Under the pieces are notes generated by a model. It made no database searches and was not told the DNA's origin. It saw nothing but the letters and a program-made list of their open reading frames with translations. The position numbers and the translations under genes are program-made. This document shows positions 19,316 to 28,847 of a stretch of DNA of 56,547 nt, one piece after another. Position 1 is the stretch's first letter, and each line of letters opens with the position of its first letter. Source of the DNA: Ignavibacteriota bacterium. Its GTDB lineage: Bacteria > Bacteroidota > Ignavibacteria > Tepidaquicellales > Tepidaquicellaceae. The stretch lies in contig JAPLFJ010000018.1 in the NCBI GenBank assembly GCA_026390735.1, positions 1 to 56,547 on the forward strand, given 5' to 3'.

Positions 19316-20271
19316 AGCCCGTTGTTATATCTACATGGAAACACGGTGTTGCAGCAAACGAAGCTGCTTATGAAGTATTGATTAAAAATGGTAACTCACT
19401 CGATGCTGTCGAGAACGGCGTTAAGGTCTCTGAAGATGACCCGACAGTTTTAAGTGTGGGTTACGGCGGCCTGCCTGATGCTGACGGCAGAGTGACTCTC
19501 GATGCTGCGATAATGGACTGGAAGGCAAGAGTAGGTTCGGTGATATGTGTTGAGAATATAAAAAACCCGATTAGTCTTGCAAGACTTATTCTGGAAAAGA
19601 CTGAACATACCGTGCTTGCAGGTGACGGCGCTTATGATTTTGCGATAAAGAACGGTTTTAAGCCTCAGAGTCTGCTTACGGAAAATTCATTGAAAAGGTA
19701 TAATGACTGGAAGGCATCAGATTCAAGCAAGCCTGAAGAGATTCATACTGATGATTTTGTCAAGCCCTGGGAAAAGGGAATGGATATTAATGAAGACGGG
19801 AATCACGATACGATAGGAATGGTTGCTGTTGATAAGGACGGTCACGTATCTGCTTCCTGTACAACAAGCGGTATGGCCTGGAAATTACATGGAAGAGTAG
19901 GGGATTCTCCGATGATTGGCGCTGGCCTTTATGTTGACGGAGAAATCGGCGGAGCTGCTTCAACAGGACGCGGGGAAGAGTGCATCAGAGCATGCGGGAG
20001 TTTTCTGATTGTTGAAATGATGAGGATGGGACTTACACCAAAGGACGCATGCAGGGTTGCCTGCGAAAGAGTTTATAAACTGAATCTGCTCTCGAGTCAT
20101 AACAGGGACCATCTTTTTCAGGTTGGTTTTGTTGCGTTGAACAACAAAGGCGAATTTGGTGCGTTCAGTGTGAGACAGGGATTTCAGTATGCTGTTTATG
20201 CTGACGGAAAAAATATTCTGATTGACAGTGATTATTTATTAAACGAAGAATATATTATAGAGGATTTATAA
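19312..20271 (+). CDS. Isoaspartyl peptidase/asparaginase-family Ntn hydrolase (glycosylasparaginase-like)
   Basis: A 319-residue N-terminal-nucleophile amidohydrolase precursor. The autocleavage site is NHDTIGMVAVD, making T167 the new N-terminus and nucleophile. GRVGDSPMIGAGLY and the following GGAASTGRGEE line the active site. The pattern WKHGVAANEAAYEVL near the start and the HDT site resemble N4-(beta-N-acetylglucosaminyl)-L-asparaginase more than plant-type asparaginase, which usually has HGTVGAV. No signal peptide is visible, so it is probably cytosolic. It sits between ispD (4-base overlap) and the amidohydrolase-like gene. Confidence 0.88.
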   Translation: MKPVVISTWKHGVAANEAAYEVLIKNGNSLDAVENGVKVSEDDPTVLSVGYGGLPDADGRVTLDAAIMDWKARVGSVICVENIKNPISLARLILEKTEHTVLAGDGAYDFAIKNGFKPQSLLTENSLKRYNDWKASDSSKPEEIHTDDFVKPWEKGMDINEDGNHDTIGMVAVDKDGHVSASCTTSGMAWKLHGRVGDSPMIGAGLYVDGEIGGAASTGRGEECIRACGSFLIVEMMRMGLTPKDACRVACERVYKLNLLSSHNRDHLFQVGFVALNNKGEFGAFSVRQGFQYAVYADGKNILIDSDYLLNEEYIIEDL

Positions 20272-20282
20272 ATCTTTTAACT

Positions 20283-22076
20283 ATGGACAGATATTTAATA
20301 TTAAAGAATGCACTTGTTTTAACTCTCGATAAAGAAGATAACGTCGGATATTACAATGTAGTTATCAAGAATAACATAATACATTTAATAGATTACTATA
20401 ACGACTTAACTTCCGACAGGAATATCTATACCAAATATCCGGGAGTTAATATTATCGACGCAAAGGATAAGATAATTATTCCTGCTTTCTTTAATTCAAA
20501 TATCAATTCATCGTACGCATTAAGCAATGTATTCTTTGAAAGATTAAACTACGATAAGCTAGGTGATAACCTTTCACTCGTTCTGCTGGACAAGCATTTC
20601 ACGAGTCCCGAAAACAAGCTTGACCTTAAGACGTTAATCACATTCAGTTATTTCAGGGCACTTTCAAACGGAGAACTTTTCTTAAACGAAACTTCCAATT
20701 ATTTCAATAAAGATTTCCTGCAGGAATTTCATAAGTACAATTTCCTGATTGTACAGGATATACTCTTCACTTCGTTCAGTGAGTCATACAGCAGGTATCT
20801 CTATGAAATAAAGAAATTCCATTGTATAGGAATCAGGGATGAGTCAGATATTAATAATTATTCCCTCTCATCTGCCGCAAAAGCAGTGAAAGAAGGAAAG
20901 AGAAAAATATTCTTTGAGATACTCCAGAAGTCAACGGGTCAGGAGCACATACGAAAGACATTCTCAAAGTCGATATTTAAAGTTTTAGGTGAGAATGATT
21001 TTCTTGATAACAGGGTGATATTCTCGAATCCCGTAAACATTCAGAAAGATGAACTTGATTACCTGACGGATAAAAGAGTAAATGCTGTTTTATGTCCGAG
21101 TGATATACTTAAACTCGGAGAAAAGAAACTTGAATCTCTTGACCTTATGAAGTATGGTCTGAATGTAAGTCTGGGGACGGGGTATCTGGGAAAATCAGTA
21201 TTGTCAGAAATGAAATTATTCTCTCATCTTGTAAAGAAAGGAAATTTGTCATTCCGTTCAATACTTAAGATGGCAATCACAAATCCCGCAAGAATGTTCG
21301 ATGTTTACGAGACTCACGGAAGCATTGAAAAGAATAAAGTTGCCAATTTAATTATATTTGATGTTTCTGATTTAAGAAACTACTTCATTTCACCTGACCT
21401 GAGTTCCGAGAAAGTTGCAGAACATATTATTGAGAACCTTGATTCAAAAGATATCTCTGATATTATTGTAAAAGGAAACGTAATCAGAAGGGATTACCGC
21501 AGTAAACTGTTTGATACGGATGCAATGAAACAGACTACCTCTGCATTGTCACAGAAGATTATTGAGACAGGTAAGTACTATGAGTTCAAGGAAAAGTACC
21601 TGATGAGAAAGCGTATTAAAGACTTATCTATCGATAATAAGGAAGAGAGAAAAATTATAATTACTACAGGTGGTGAAGACTTAAGAGAATCGCGCAGTAC
21701 AGAGAATCCAATAATTTCCGACAGTGAGTTCAGGGTAATAGGTGTTCGCAAAGATGTAACTCCGATTAAATCTTCAGTTGATGATGACGATACATTTGTC
21801 AATGATTATAATGTGATTGAGATATCTGATATTAATGAGGGACTTAAATTGTACGAAGATAATGAAGTTACAATTAAAGAGAATCCGCTAAAAGACAATG
21901 CGGGATTTGATATCCCGAAGAAGAAGATATTTTTTGATGATGTCGGTAATGTTGTTGAGTCAAGCGAGGAAAAAGAAGAGATAAAAGTGATTGAAGGCAA
22001 GAAGCCAAAGGATAAAGACAAGCCTGTATCTTATAAAAAGGATAAAATGAGGTTTGGTTTTTCCGATAACGAATAA
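20283..22076 (+). CDS. Amidohydrolase-like protein lacking metal ligands, with long charged tail
   Basis: A 597-residue protein. Residues 1-425 follow the layout of SsnA/TrzN-type amidohydrolases: a beta-sandwich start (LILKNALVLTLDKEDN), then IIDAKDKIIIPAFF, where enzymes read VMPGLVNTHTH, and at the end NPARMFDVYETHGSIEKNKVANLIIFD. The metal-binding HxH is NSN here (71-73). The usual LGTDG is LGTGY (298-301), and the central histidines are also absent. Residues 425-597 form a charged, probably disordered tail. It is therefore likely a non-catalytic binding or structural protein. It converges on uvrA with no intergenic base. Confidence 0.75.
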   Translation: MDRYLILKNALVLTLDKEDNVGYYNVVIKNNIIHLIDYYNDLTSDRNIYTKYPGVNIIDAKDKIIIPAFFNSNINSSYALSNVFFERLNYDKLGDNLSLVLLDKHFTSPENKLDLKTLITFSYFRALSNGELFLNETSNYFNKDFLQEFHKYNFLIVQDILFTSFSESYSRYLYEIKKFHCIGIRDESDINNYSLSSAAKAVKEGKRKIFFEILQKSTGQEHIRKTFSKSIFKVLGENDFLDNRVIFSNPVNIQKDELDYLTDKRVNAVLCPSDILKLGEKKLESLDLMKYGLNVSLGTGYLGKSVLSEMKLFSHLVKKGNLSFRSILKMAITNPARMFDVYETHGSIEKNKVANLIIFDVSDLRNYFISPDLSSEKVAEHIIENLDSKDISDIIVKGNVIRRDYRSKLFDTDAMKQTTSALSQKIIETGKYYEFKEKYLMRKRIKDLSIDNKEERKIIITTGGEDLRESRSTENPIISDSEFRVIGVRKDVTPIKSSVDDDDTFVNDYNVIEISDINEGLKLYEDNEVTIKENPLKDNAGFDIPKKKIFFDDVGNVVESSEEKEEIKVIEGKKPKDKDKPVSYKKDKMRFGFSDNE

Positions 22077-24917
22077 TTACAACTCATCCTTTAAATATTT
22101 AGCTGTATAAGACACATCCAGGTATTTCTTCACTACCTCTTCAGGTGTACCTTCGGCGATTATTCTTCCGCCTGCTTCTCCGCCCTCGGGTCCTAAATCT
22201 ACAATCCAGTCAGCAGATTTTATCACATCAAAGTTATGTTCGATAACGAGTACTGTATTTCCTTTGTCAACGAGTTTGTTCAGTACATCAAGAAGCATCT
22301 TAATATCTTCAAAATGCAGTCCGGTAGTAGGTTCATCCAGAATATAAAAAGTTCTACCTGTCTGTACTTTCGATAATTCGGTTGCGAGTTTCACTCTCTG
22401 GGCTTCACCGCCTGAAAGTGTTGTTGCCTGCTGTCCGAGTCTTATGTAACCAAGTCCGACGTCATATAGAGTCTTAAGTTTTCTGTTTAAGGCCGGAAAT
22501 GCTTCGAAGAACTCTACTGCCTCCTCGACTGTCATATCGAGTACATCAGATATTGATTTACCTTTGTATAAAACGCTCAATGTCTCGGGGTTATATCTTT
22601 TCCCTCTGCACGAATCGCAGGTTACGTAAACGTCTGGAAGAAAATTCATTTCTATCTTCTTTAATCCGTCACCTTCGCATTCTTCGCACCGTCCGTCTTT
22701 AACGTTGAATGAAAACCTGCCAACTTTATACCCTCTGATTTTTGATTCGGGTAAAGAAGTATAAATATCCCTTATGTGAGTAAATAACCCTGTGTAAGTT
22801 GCAGGGTTGCTCCTTGGTGTCCTGCCAATAGGGGACTGATCTATCTCAATAATCTTATCTATGTTTCTGTGGAATCTGTCTTTTACGGTTTCCGAAAGAC
22901 CTTCTATTGATTTATACTCCAGCGGCTGTTCGGCTCCTTTCATAAGTTTCCTGAAAAGTATTTTGTACAGAGTGTCATTTATTAATGTTGACTTGCCAGA
23001 CCCGCTTACTCCCGTAACGCAGATGAATTTACCGAGAGGGATTTTAAGTGTAATATCTTTGAGGTTATTTCCTTTTGCTCCTTTAAGGGTTATAAACTTT
23101 CCGTTGCCTTTTCGCCTTTTTTCAGGAACAGATATAAACCTTTTCCCGCTTAAATAATCTGCCGTGATAGAATTACCTTTAAGTTTCTTCGGATTGCCGA
23201 TTGCGACAATTTCGCCGCCGTGTTCACCCGCTTTAGGTCCAAGGTCAACAACAAAATCTGCTGATTCAATCATTTCCCTGTCGTGTTCCACAACGATAAC
23301 AGTATTCCCGATGTCGCGTAGATGTTTCAATGAATTGATTAAACGGATGTTGTCCCGCTGGTGCAGACCAATGGATGGTTCGTCGAGGATGTACAGAACT
23401 CCTGTAAGTTGTGAGCCGATTTGAGTCGCAAGTCTGATTCTCTGTGCTTCACCACCTGATAATGTTTTAGCGCTTCTGCCGATAGTTAAATATTCAAGGC
23501 CGACTTCAAGAAGGAACCTGAGCCTTTCTCTTATCTCCTTAAGTATTGGACGAGCAAGGATATCTTTGCTGCTGTCAAACTTTAAACTTTCAAAATAATT
23601 ATAGGCATCAAGAATAGTAAAATTTGTAATATCGTGAATATTCTTATCATTGATTTTAACCCAGAGTGCATCTTCTTTGAGTCTGCCGCCTTTACAGGCA
23701 TTACAGACTGTAATACTCATAAAACCTTCCGACCAGTTTCTGATGTGTTGCGATGTGGTATCCCGTGAAACCTGGTCGATGTATTTAATTAATCCGTTAA
23801 ACTTATGACTGTATTCATAATGTTTGCCGACGGAATTTGTATATTCATATTTTATTTTTTCTTTACTGCCCGTCAGGATTGTATCGAGTAATTCTGAAGG
23901 ATAATCTTTTATAGAGGCATCGGGTGAAACATTATAATAAGCGAGGACACCGAATAACATCGATGATATCCAAGTCTTTTTTGGTTTACCAACGGGTGCA
24001 AAGCCGCCTTCATTGAAAGACAATTTCCTGTCGGGAAAAATCAATGATTCATCAATCTTCTTCTTCTCTCCGTGGCCGTAGCATTCTCTGCACCATCCGT
24101 ACTGGGAATTAAAAGAGAATGAGTTAGGAGCGGGTTCAGAGAAACTTCTTCCTGTCTGAGGATCTGAAAGTTTTTCATTAAATAACTTATCTTCATTACC
24201 CGAGTTAATGATAACAATGCCGTCACCATATCTCAAACCAAGTTCAAGAGAATCGTAAATCCTCATTTTAGATTTTTCGTTTACGGATAACCTGTCTATA
24301 ACTACTTCAATATCATGAATCTTAAACCTGTCAACTTTCATTCCATCGGTTATATCTTTTATCTCGCCATCAACTCTGACTTTCGTAAATCCGTCGTTCA
24401 GTATTTCCTCGAACAGTTCTCTGTAATGACCTTTACGCCCTTTAATGACTGGGCTTAAGATATTAATCTTTTCGGAATTGAACTGAGTGAGAACAAAGTC
24501 GAAGATCTGGTCTAAAGACTGTCGTGTAACAGCCATACCTGTATCAGGAGAAAACTGCGTACCGCATCTTGCAAAAAGAAGTCTGAGAAAATCATAGATT
24601 TCAGTAACGGTTCCTACTGTAGAACGCGGATTGTGTGATATAGTTTTCTGTTCTATGGAAATTGAAGGCGAAAGTCCTTCGATTTTATCCACATCAGGCT
24701 TTTCAATTCCCCCTATAAACTGTCTTGCATAAGCAGAGAGAGTTTCCATAAACCTCCGCTGGCCTTCAGCATAAATTGTGTCGAATGCGAGCGAAGATTT
24801 CCCTGAGCCCGAAAGCCCTGTAAAAACTATTAAACTGTCGCGCGGAATATCGAGGTCGATATTCTTCAGGTTATGGACTCTTGCGCCTTTTACAGATATT
24901 TTATCTAAAAATGAAAT
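22077..24917 (-). CDS. uvrA: UvrABC excinuclease subunit A (non-canonical start)
   Basis: The ATP-binding damage-recognition subunit of nucleotide excision repair. The first in-frame ATG (24749) would begin at [11 protein letters not shown], losing the first Walker A motif. The frame stays open further upstream and encodes [17 protein letters not shown] and [14 protein letters not shown], exactly as in other UvrA proteins. The only plausible starts are ATT at 24915-24917 (946 residues) or ATA two codons earlier. Also seen: zinc-binding cysteine pairs [15 protein letters not shown] and CEECEGDG...[15 protein letters not shown] twice, and the second Walker [11 protein letters not shown]. coli UvrA has 940 residues. 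Confidence 0.92.
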   Translation of the reverse strand: MSFLDKISVKGARVHNLKNIDLDIPRDSLIVFTGLSGSGKSSLAFDTIYAEGQRRFMETLSAYARQFIGGIEKPDVDKIEGLSPSISIEQKTISHNPRSTVGTVTEIYDFLRLLFARCGTQFSPDTGMAVTRQSLDQIFDFVLTQFNSEKINILSPVIKGRKGHYRELFEEILNDGFTKVRVDGEIKDITDGMKVDRFKIHDIEVVIDRLSVNEKSKMRIYDSLELGLRYGDGIVIINSGNEDKLFNEKLSDPQTGRSFSEPAPNSFSFNSQYGWCRECYGHGEKKKIDESLIFPDRKLSFNEGGFAPVGKPKKTWISSMLFGVLAYYNVSPDASIKDYPSELLDTILTGSKEKIKYEYTNSVGKHYEYSHKFNGLIKYIDQVSRDTTSQHIRNWSEGFMSITVCNACKGGRLKEDALWVKINDKNIHDITNFTILDAYNYFESLKFDSSKDILARPILKEIRERLRFLLEVGLEYLTIGRSAKTLSGGEAQRIRLATQIGSQLTGVLYILDEPSIGLHQRDNIRLINSLKHLRDIGNTVIVVEHDREMIESADFVVDLGPKAGEHGGEIVAIGNPKKLKGNSITADYLSGKRFISVPEKRRKGNGKFITLKGAKGNNLKDITLKIPLGKFICVTGVSGSGKSTLINDTLYKILFRKLMKGAEQPLEYKSIEGLSETVKDRFHRNIDKIIEIDQSPIGRTPRSNPATYTGLFTHIRDIYTSLPESKIRGYKVGRFSFNVKDGRCEECEGDGLKKIEMNFLPDVYVTCDSCRGKRYNPETLSVLYKGKSISDVLDMTVEEAVEFFEAFPALNRKLKTLYDVGLGYIRLGQQATTLSGGEAQRVKLATELSKVQTGRTFYILDEPTTGLHFEDIKMLLDVLNKLVDKGNTVLVIEHNFDVIKSADWIVDLGPEGGEAGGRIIAEGTPEEVVKKYLDVSYTAKYLKDEL

Positions 24918-25045
24918 ACTTATAGTTTAAAATTTATGAACATTAAAATTAAGGCTTTTGTCTGCTTCAAACAATTCAATAATTAATAAATATATCATTG
25001 CAAAATAATTGAATCTGTGATTGATTTGTCTGAATCCTGAAGGAG

Positions 25046-25085
25046 GAATAAAAAGAGTCATACTCAAGATTAAGTATGACTCTTT
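25046..25085 (-). terminator. Strong terminator after the S8 protease gene
   Basis: A 13-bp perfect stem (AAAGAGTCATACT and complement, loop 8 nt) followed on the minus strand by TTTTATTCC, 12 bases beyond the stop codon at 25098. Confidence 0.9.
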
Positions 25086-25097
25086 AAATTATACTTA

Positions 25098-26855
25098 TTA
25101 TTTATTGCTCTTACTCTTTATTTCTTTGCCGTTTATATTTACCGAGAAATAATACTCAACTTCTTCTAAGTTTATGTTTGAACCGCCTTTGTTATTCATT
25201 ACGCATTCATAAATGCCCGAGAAATTACCATTTTCAAGCTGTTTTGTAAAAGTCATTGCCGTGGATTTAAACTTTTTGCTTTTAGGAGTTCTGTAATTAA
25301 ACTTAACGGAAGAAGCAGATGTGAAATCGGCGGATGCGAATCCTATTCTTACGGTTGTATTGTTATCTTTTACTGTAACTGCATTCTCAAGATTCCATAC
25401 TTCACCGTAGTAAAGAATTGCCTTAAAAGCATTTATCAGACCCCAGCCGTAAACGTTGTTTGGAGTTGCGGAATTGTTCGCAGTATTGCGCAGAGCTTCT
25501 CTTACCTGCATTGCCGTTAACTCAGGATGTGCAGAAAGTATAAGAGCGCAGACTCCTGCAGTGATTGGTGTTGCGAATGAAGTACCATTTGAAAAATCAT
25601 AGTGATTTCCTTCGCCCATTCTCGCTACGCATACAGACAGTCCCGGTGCAACTACATCAGGTTTTATTCTTCCGTCGCTTGTCGGGCCGTTCGAACTGAA
25701 ACTTGTAATGACGCCTTTTTTATCAACTGCACCAACTCCTATTACAGAATCTCCGTCTGATGCCGAACCTAATGAAGGAGGTTCAGTCTGATAATAGTTA
25801 CCCGTTGCATTACAGACAACTATACCATAATGAGCAGCTTTATCTCCAGCTATAGAAGTAATGGAAGTTTTTCCGTCAAAATCATTGTATGTATAAGAAT
25901 TTTCATCATAAGGTTTATCGAAACCTTTATATACCAGAGAACTTGTGATAACATCTGCGCCGTATGATTCGGCCCACTCAGCGGCTTCAAGCCAGAAATC
26001 TTCTTCCATAGGAGTTTCTGTTGCAACATATTCTGTCTTGGCAAGTATAAAATCAGAGTTGAAAGCAGGTCCTATCAGGTTGCCTTCTTTAAAACCGCCG
26101 AGACAGGAAAGAGTTGAAGTGCCGTGCCCGCCCTGGGATTGAGTGTCAGGATACTTCTGATCTTTTTCGCGTGAAGTATTTTTATCGCCGTTAATAAAAT
26201 CAAACTCTTCCAGTACATTCAGTCCTTTAAGGGATTCGTGTGTTCTCCATTCAAAACCATCGTCGAAACTTGCTACGAGAACTCCTTTACCCGTTATTCC
26301 CAGATTATGAACCGGAGGTACATTTACCAGCATCATCTGATTGTATGACTTACCATAATCGTAAACGTTCGATGAGTCAGTTAATAAACTTTCAAAATAA
26401 CTTTTCAGGAAAACAGGGGATGTATTATCAAGTCTTTGTTTGTAGAGCTTTTTAACAGCAAAGATTCTTGTTACATAATCAAGTTTCTTAATCTTGTCAA
26501 GCTGAAAAGGTGTAAGGTAAGCACTGACTCCGTTGAACCATCTTGACCTGGCAATGATTTCTATGCCGGTTGATGATATTTTCTGAACGTATTCCTCTGA
26601 AAGAGGCAGGTCACCAAATTCAATAAGGTTTTCCTTAGTGAATGTTTTTAACCTTCTGTTAACTGATCTTTCCGTAAGCAATTCAAGCCCTGATTTATAA
26701 GCGGCTGAATTGTAAGAAATGTTATCGCCCTCTTTTATTCCATTCTTATCAGCGAACACAATCCAGTATTTTGTCTTTGAAGAATCATTAGCAGAAAATG
26801 CAAGTGAAGCAGTGAATAATAAAATGAAAATATATATGACTCTAAGTTTTCTCAT
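25098..26855 (-). CDS. Exported subtilisin-like serine protease (S8)
   Basis: A 585-residue secreted protease. Residues 1-21 form a signal peptide. About 25-150 look like a propeptide (SVNRRLKTFTKENL...RSRWFNGVSAYL), and the catalytic domain spans about 175-480 with D198 (VASFDDGF), H244 (GGHGTST), oxyanion N353 (ATGN) and nucleophile S426 (NGTSFATP). Residues 480-585 are a beta-rich domain. Relatives in this phylum often end in a T9SS sorting domain; I see no clear one. It follows the ParE-like gene by 15 bases and may be read with it. Confidence 0.9.
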   Translation of the reverse strand: MRKLRVIYIFILLFTASLAFSANDSSKTKYWIVFADKNGIKEGDNISYNSAAYKSGLELLTERSVNRRLKTFTKENLIEFGDLPLSEEYVQKISSTGIEIIARSRWFNGVSAYLTPFQLDKIKKLDYVTRIFAVKKLYKQRLDNTSPVFLKSYFESLLTDSSNVYDYGKSYNQMMLVNVPPVHNLGITGKGVLVASFDDGFEWRTHESLKGLNVLEEFDFINGDKNTSREKDQKYPDTQSQGGHGTSTLSCLGGFKEGNLIGPAFNSDFILAKTEYVATETPMEEDFWLEAAEWAESYGADVITSSLVYKGFDKPYDENSYTYNDFDGKTSITSIAGDKAAHYGIVVCNATGNYYQTEPPSLGSASDGDSVIGVGAVDKKGVITSFSSNGPTSDGRIKPDVVAPGLSVCVARMGEGNHYDFSNGTSFATPITAGVCALILSAHPELTAMQVREALRNTANNSATPNNVYGWGLINAFKAILYYGEVWNLENAVTVKDNNTTVRIGFASADFTSASSVKFNYRTPKSKKFKSTAMTFTKQLENGNFSGIYECVMNNKGGSNINLEEVEYYFSVNINGKEIKSKSNK

Positions 26856-26870
26856 ATATTAAAGATTATT

Positions 26871-27167
26871 TTATAAATTAAGTTTATTAATATTCTGACG
26901 TGTATCAAATAATGTAAGTATAATAATTTTATCTCTTTTGATAAGGTAGTAAGCGGAAGTATATTTGCTTATAATTAATTTTCTGATGTTTTTTCTTTTC
27001 GTTGATTTAACTCCTAATTCAGCAAAATCAGTTAATAAATTAATTCTTGTTATTGCTTTATTGATAAAGTCCTGAGAAGCATTATGTCCCCATTCTGATC
27101 TTATATATTCTGAAATAGAATCTAATTTATCGACTGCTCTTTCTAACCATAATATACTATTTTTCAC
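26871..27167 (-). CDS. ParE/RelE-superfamily toxin
   Basis: A 98-residue protein with the ParE pattern: LWLERAVDKLDSISEYIRSEWG at the start, a central helix, then RKLIISKYTSAYYLIKRDKIIILTLFDTRQN, where the DxRQN ending is diagnostic. Members poison gyrase or, if RelE-like, cleave mRNA on ribosomes; which applies here is unknown. The start overlaps the stop of the partner gene by 11 bases, the standard antitoxin-first arrangement. Confidence 0.85.
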   Translation of the reverse strand: MKNSILWLERAVDKLDSISEYIRSEWGHNASQDFINKAITRINLLTDFAELGVKSTKRKNIRKLIISKYTSAYYLIKRDKIIILTLFDTRQNINKLNL

Positions 27168-27396
27168 CCTTCAGTCTTTTTTGCAACTTCTCATTTGAAA
27201 TAAACTTTTTTGAGTCATTACTCTCTTTTACTGCAATATCAATTTCTGTTCTTTGTTCATCAGTTAGTAAGTCCCAGAAATCTACGTTATCCTGATCTTC
27301 TTTCTGCAAAATATGAAGAAGTTCAATCAACAGTTTATCGTCTTCTATTCTGTCAATCGCTTTGAAAAGCTGATATTTAATTTCAGGTATTGTCAT
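27157..27396 (-). CDS. Probable antitoxin partner of the ParE-like toxin
   Basis: A 79-residue acidic and helical protein (PEIKYQLFKAIDRIEDDKLLIELLHIL...LLTDEQRTEIDIAVKESN...KRLKGEK). It resembles short antitoxin-type proteins of Bacteroidota found next to ParE/RelE genes, with a conserved LTxEQxxEID region. No obvious DNA-binding domain, so autoregulation may be weak or rely on another factor. Assignment rests on order, overlap and composition. Confidence 0.75.
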   Translation of the reverse strand: MTIPEIKYQLFKAIDRIEDDKLLIELLHILQKEDQDNVDFWDLLTDEQRTEIDIAVKESNDSKKFISNEKLQKRLKGEK

Positions 27397-27409
27397 TTAA
27401 TATTTATTA

Positions 27410-27440
27410 AATAAGGGTTATATGCTTTACATATAACCCT
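27410..27440 (-). terminator. Terminator after the E2 gene
   Basis: An 11-bp perfect stem AGGGTTATATG / CATATAACCCT with loop CTTTA, immediately after the E2 stop; on the minus strand followed by TTATTTAATAA. Confidence 0.8.
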
Positions 27441-27447
27441 TTATAAT

Positions 27448-28779
27448 TTAAGCCTGATAGTTTTCTAAATAATGAGCAACTCTCATAATAAATTTACCGC
27501 CGAGAGCACCATCTATTAATCTGTGATCGAATGATAATGTCAGATAAACCATTGGCCTGATTACAACGAAATCACCGTCAGGTGTTTCGAGAACTGCAGG
27601 TCTTTTCTTGATTGCACCAACTCCCATAATTGCTACCTGCGGCTGATTTATTACCATCGTACCAATAATGTTCCCGAAAACTCCATAGTTGGAAATTGTA
27701 AATGTGCCGCCTTGTATTTCATCGAGACTGAGTTTTTTAATACGGGCTCTTCTGCCTAAATCATTAACGTTTCTTGCAATACCCACTAGGTTCATTCCGT
27801 CTGCATTCTTAATTACAGGGACTATAAGTCCGCCGTTTTCCATCGCTACTGCCATTCCAAGGTTGATTTTACTTCTTGTGATAGCTTTAAATGGTTTAGA
27901 AGAATCATCGATGATGGAATTTATCAGTGGAAAATCTTTCAGCGCTTTGATAACTGCTTCAGCAATGTAAGGCATATAAGTAAGCTTAAATCCTTCTTTA
28001 GCTTCAAACTCAGGTGCTGCAAGTTTTCTTGCTTTTTCAACATTTGTCAGGTCAACTTCTGCAATTGAATTTACGTGCGGTGAAATTGCAACTGACTCTA
28101 CCATATGCTCAGCCATTTTTTGTCTGACGTTATCAAACTCGAGTACTGAAAGTCCTTCTTCGTTATAATTAATTTCCTGTTTCGGAAGTTCTTTCTTTAC
28201 CGCCGTTGAAGGAGCTGATGGTTTTGCTGCGGCAGGTTTTGAATCAACTGTTTCTGCTGCAGGTTTTGAGACTCTGTTATTAATGTATTCTAAAATATCT
28301 TTCTTGGTGACTCTACCCTGTAATCCTGTTCCTTTTATGGAAGCAAGTTCGTTAAAACCAATCCCTTCTTTCTTTGCAATGTTTAAAACCAGAGGTGAAT
28401 AAAATCCGCCATCTGCATCTACTTCTTCTGTGGTTTCAGTATTTTGTTCAGTTTTTGTTTCAACAACTTTAACTGTTTCAACTTTTACCTCTACAGTTTT
28501 CTCTGTTTTTGGTGTTTCTGATGGTATTATTTCGGCGCCTGAATCAGTTTCAAGTTTTGCGAGTACATTTCCTACTTCTACTACATCGTTTTCTTTATAG
28601 AGTAATTCCGCCATAACACCTGCTTCGGGTGACGGAACTTCAGTATCGACTTTATCAGTAGAGATTTCCAGTATTGGCTCGTCCCGTTCTACTTTATCCC
28701 CTGGTTGTTTAAGCCACTTAAGGATAGTACCTTCCATAATTGATTCACCCATCTTGGGCATAACAATATCAACTAACAT
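27448..28779 (-). CDS. 2-oxoacid dehydrogenase complex E2 (dihydrolipoyl acyltransferase)
   Basis: A 443-residue acyltransferase core of a 2-oxoacid dehydrogenase complex. Lipoyl domain 1-80 with the lipoylated lysine in STDKVDTEV (K43); an alanine/proline/valine-rich linker; the E1/E3-binding domain at about 127-165 (SPLVLNIAKKEGI..GTGLQGRVTKKDIL); a second linker; and the catalytic domain from about 210 with H419 and D423 in SFDHRLIDG. One lipoyl domain and the sequence DIVMPKMGES suggest a branched-chain or generic type rather than succinyl transferase. E1 and E3 genes are not in the window. A good Shine-Dalgarno (AGGAG) precedes the start. Confidence 0.9.
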   Translation of the reverse strand: MLVDIVMPKMGESIMEGTILKWLKQPGDKVERDEPILEISTDKVDTEVPSPEAGVMAELLYKENDVVEVGNVLAKLETDSGAEIIPSETPKTEKTVEVKVETVKVVETKTEQNTETTEEVDADGGFYSPLVLNIAKKEGIGFNELASIKGTGLQGRVTKKDILEYINNRVSKPAAETVDSKPAAAKPSAPSTAVKKELPKQEINYNEEGLSVLEFDNVRQKMAEHMVESVAISPHVNSIAEVDLTNVEKARKLAAPEFEAKEGFKLTYMPYIAEAVIKALKDFPLINSIIDDSSKPFKAITRSKINLGMAVAMENGGLIVPVIKNADGMNLVGIARNVNDLGRRARIKKLSLDEIQGGTFTISNYGVFGNIIGTMVINQPQVAIMGVGAIKKRPAVLETPDGDFVVIRPMVYLTLSFDHRLIDGALGGKFIMRVAHYLENYQA

Positions 28780-28821
28780 ATTAATTTATCTCCTGAGTAA
28801 TTGTTTAATAATATACTTAGA

Positions 28822-28833
28822 ACAAATATTTGT
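28822..28833. promoter_or_regulatory. 12-bp perfect palindrome upstream of the E2 gene
   Basis: ACAAATATTTGT lies in the 68-base gap between prs and the E2 gene, about 43 bases upstream of the E2 ATG. Its position would suit an operator. It is short and AT-rich, so chance is not excluded. Confidence 0.3.
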
Positions 28834-28847
28834 CTTAAAAATTCAGG

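Noticed and set aside
24750-24917. Frameshift or truncation of uvrA
   Set aside because: The upstream sequence is in the same frame as the annotated ATG and encodes the conserved N-terminus, so a non-canonical start explains it without a frameshift.
25098-25420. T9SS C-terminal sorting domain on the S8 protease
   Set aside because: The C-terminal 100 residues are beta-rich but lack the usual conserved sorting-domain motifs and ending, so I do not claim it.
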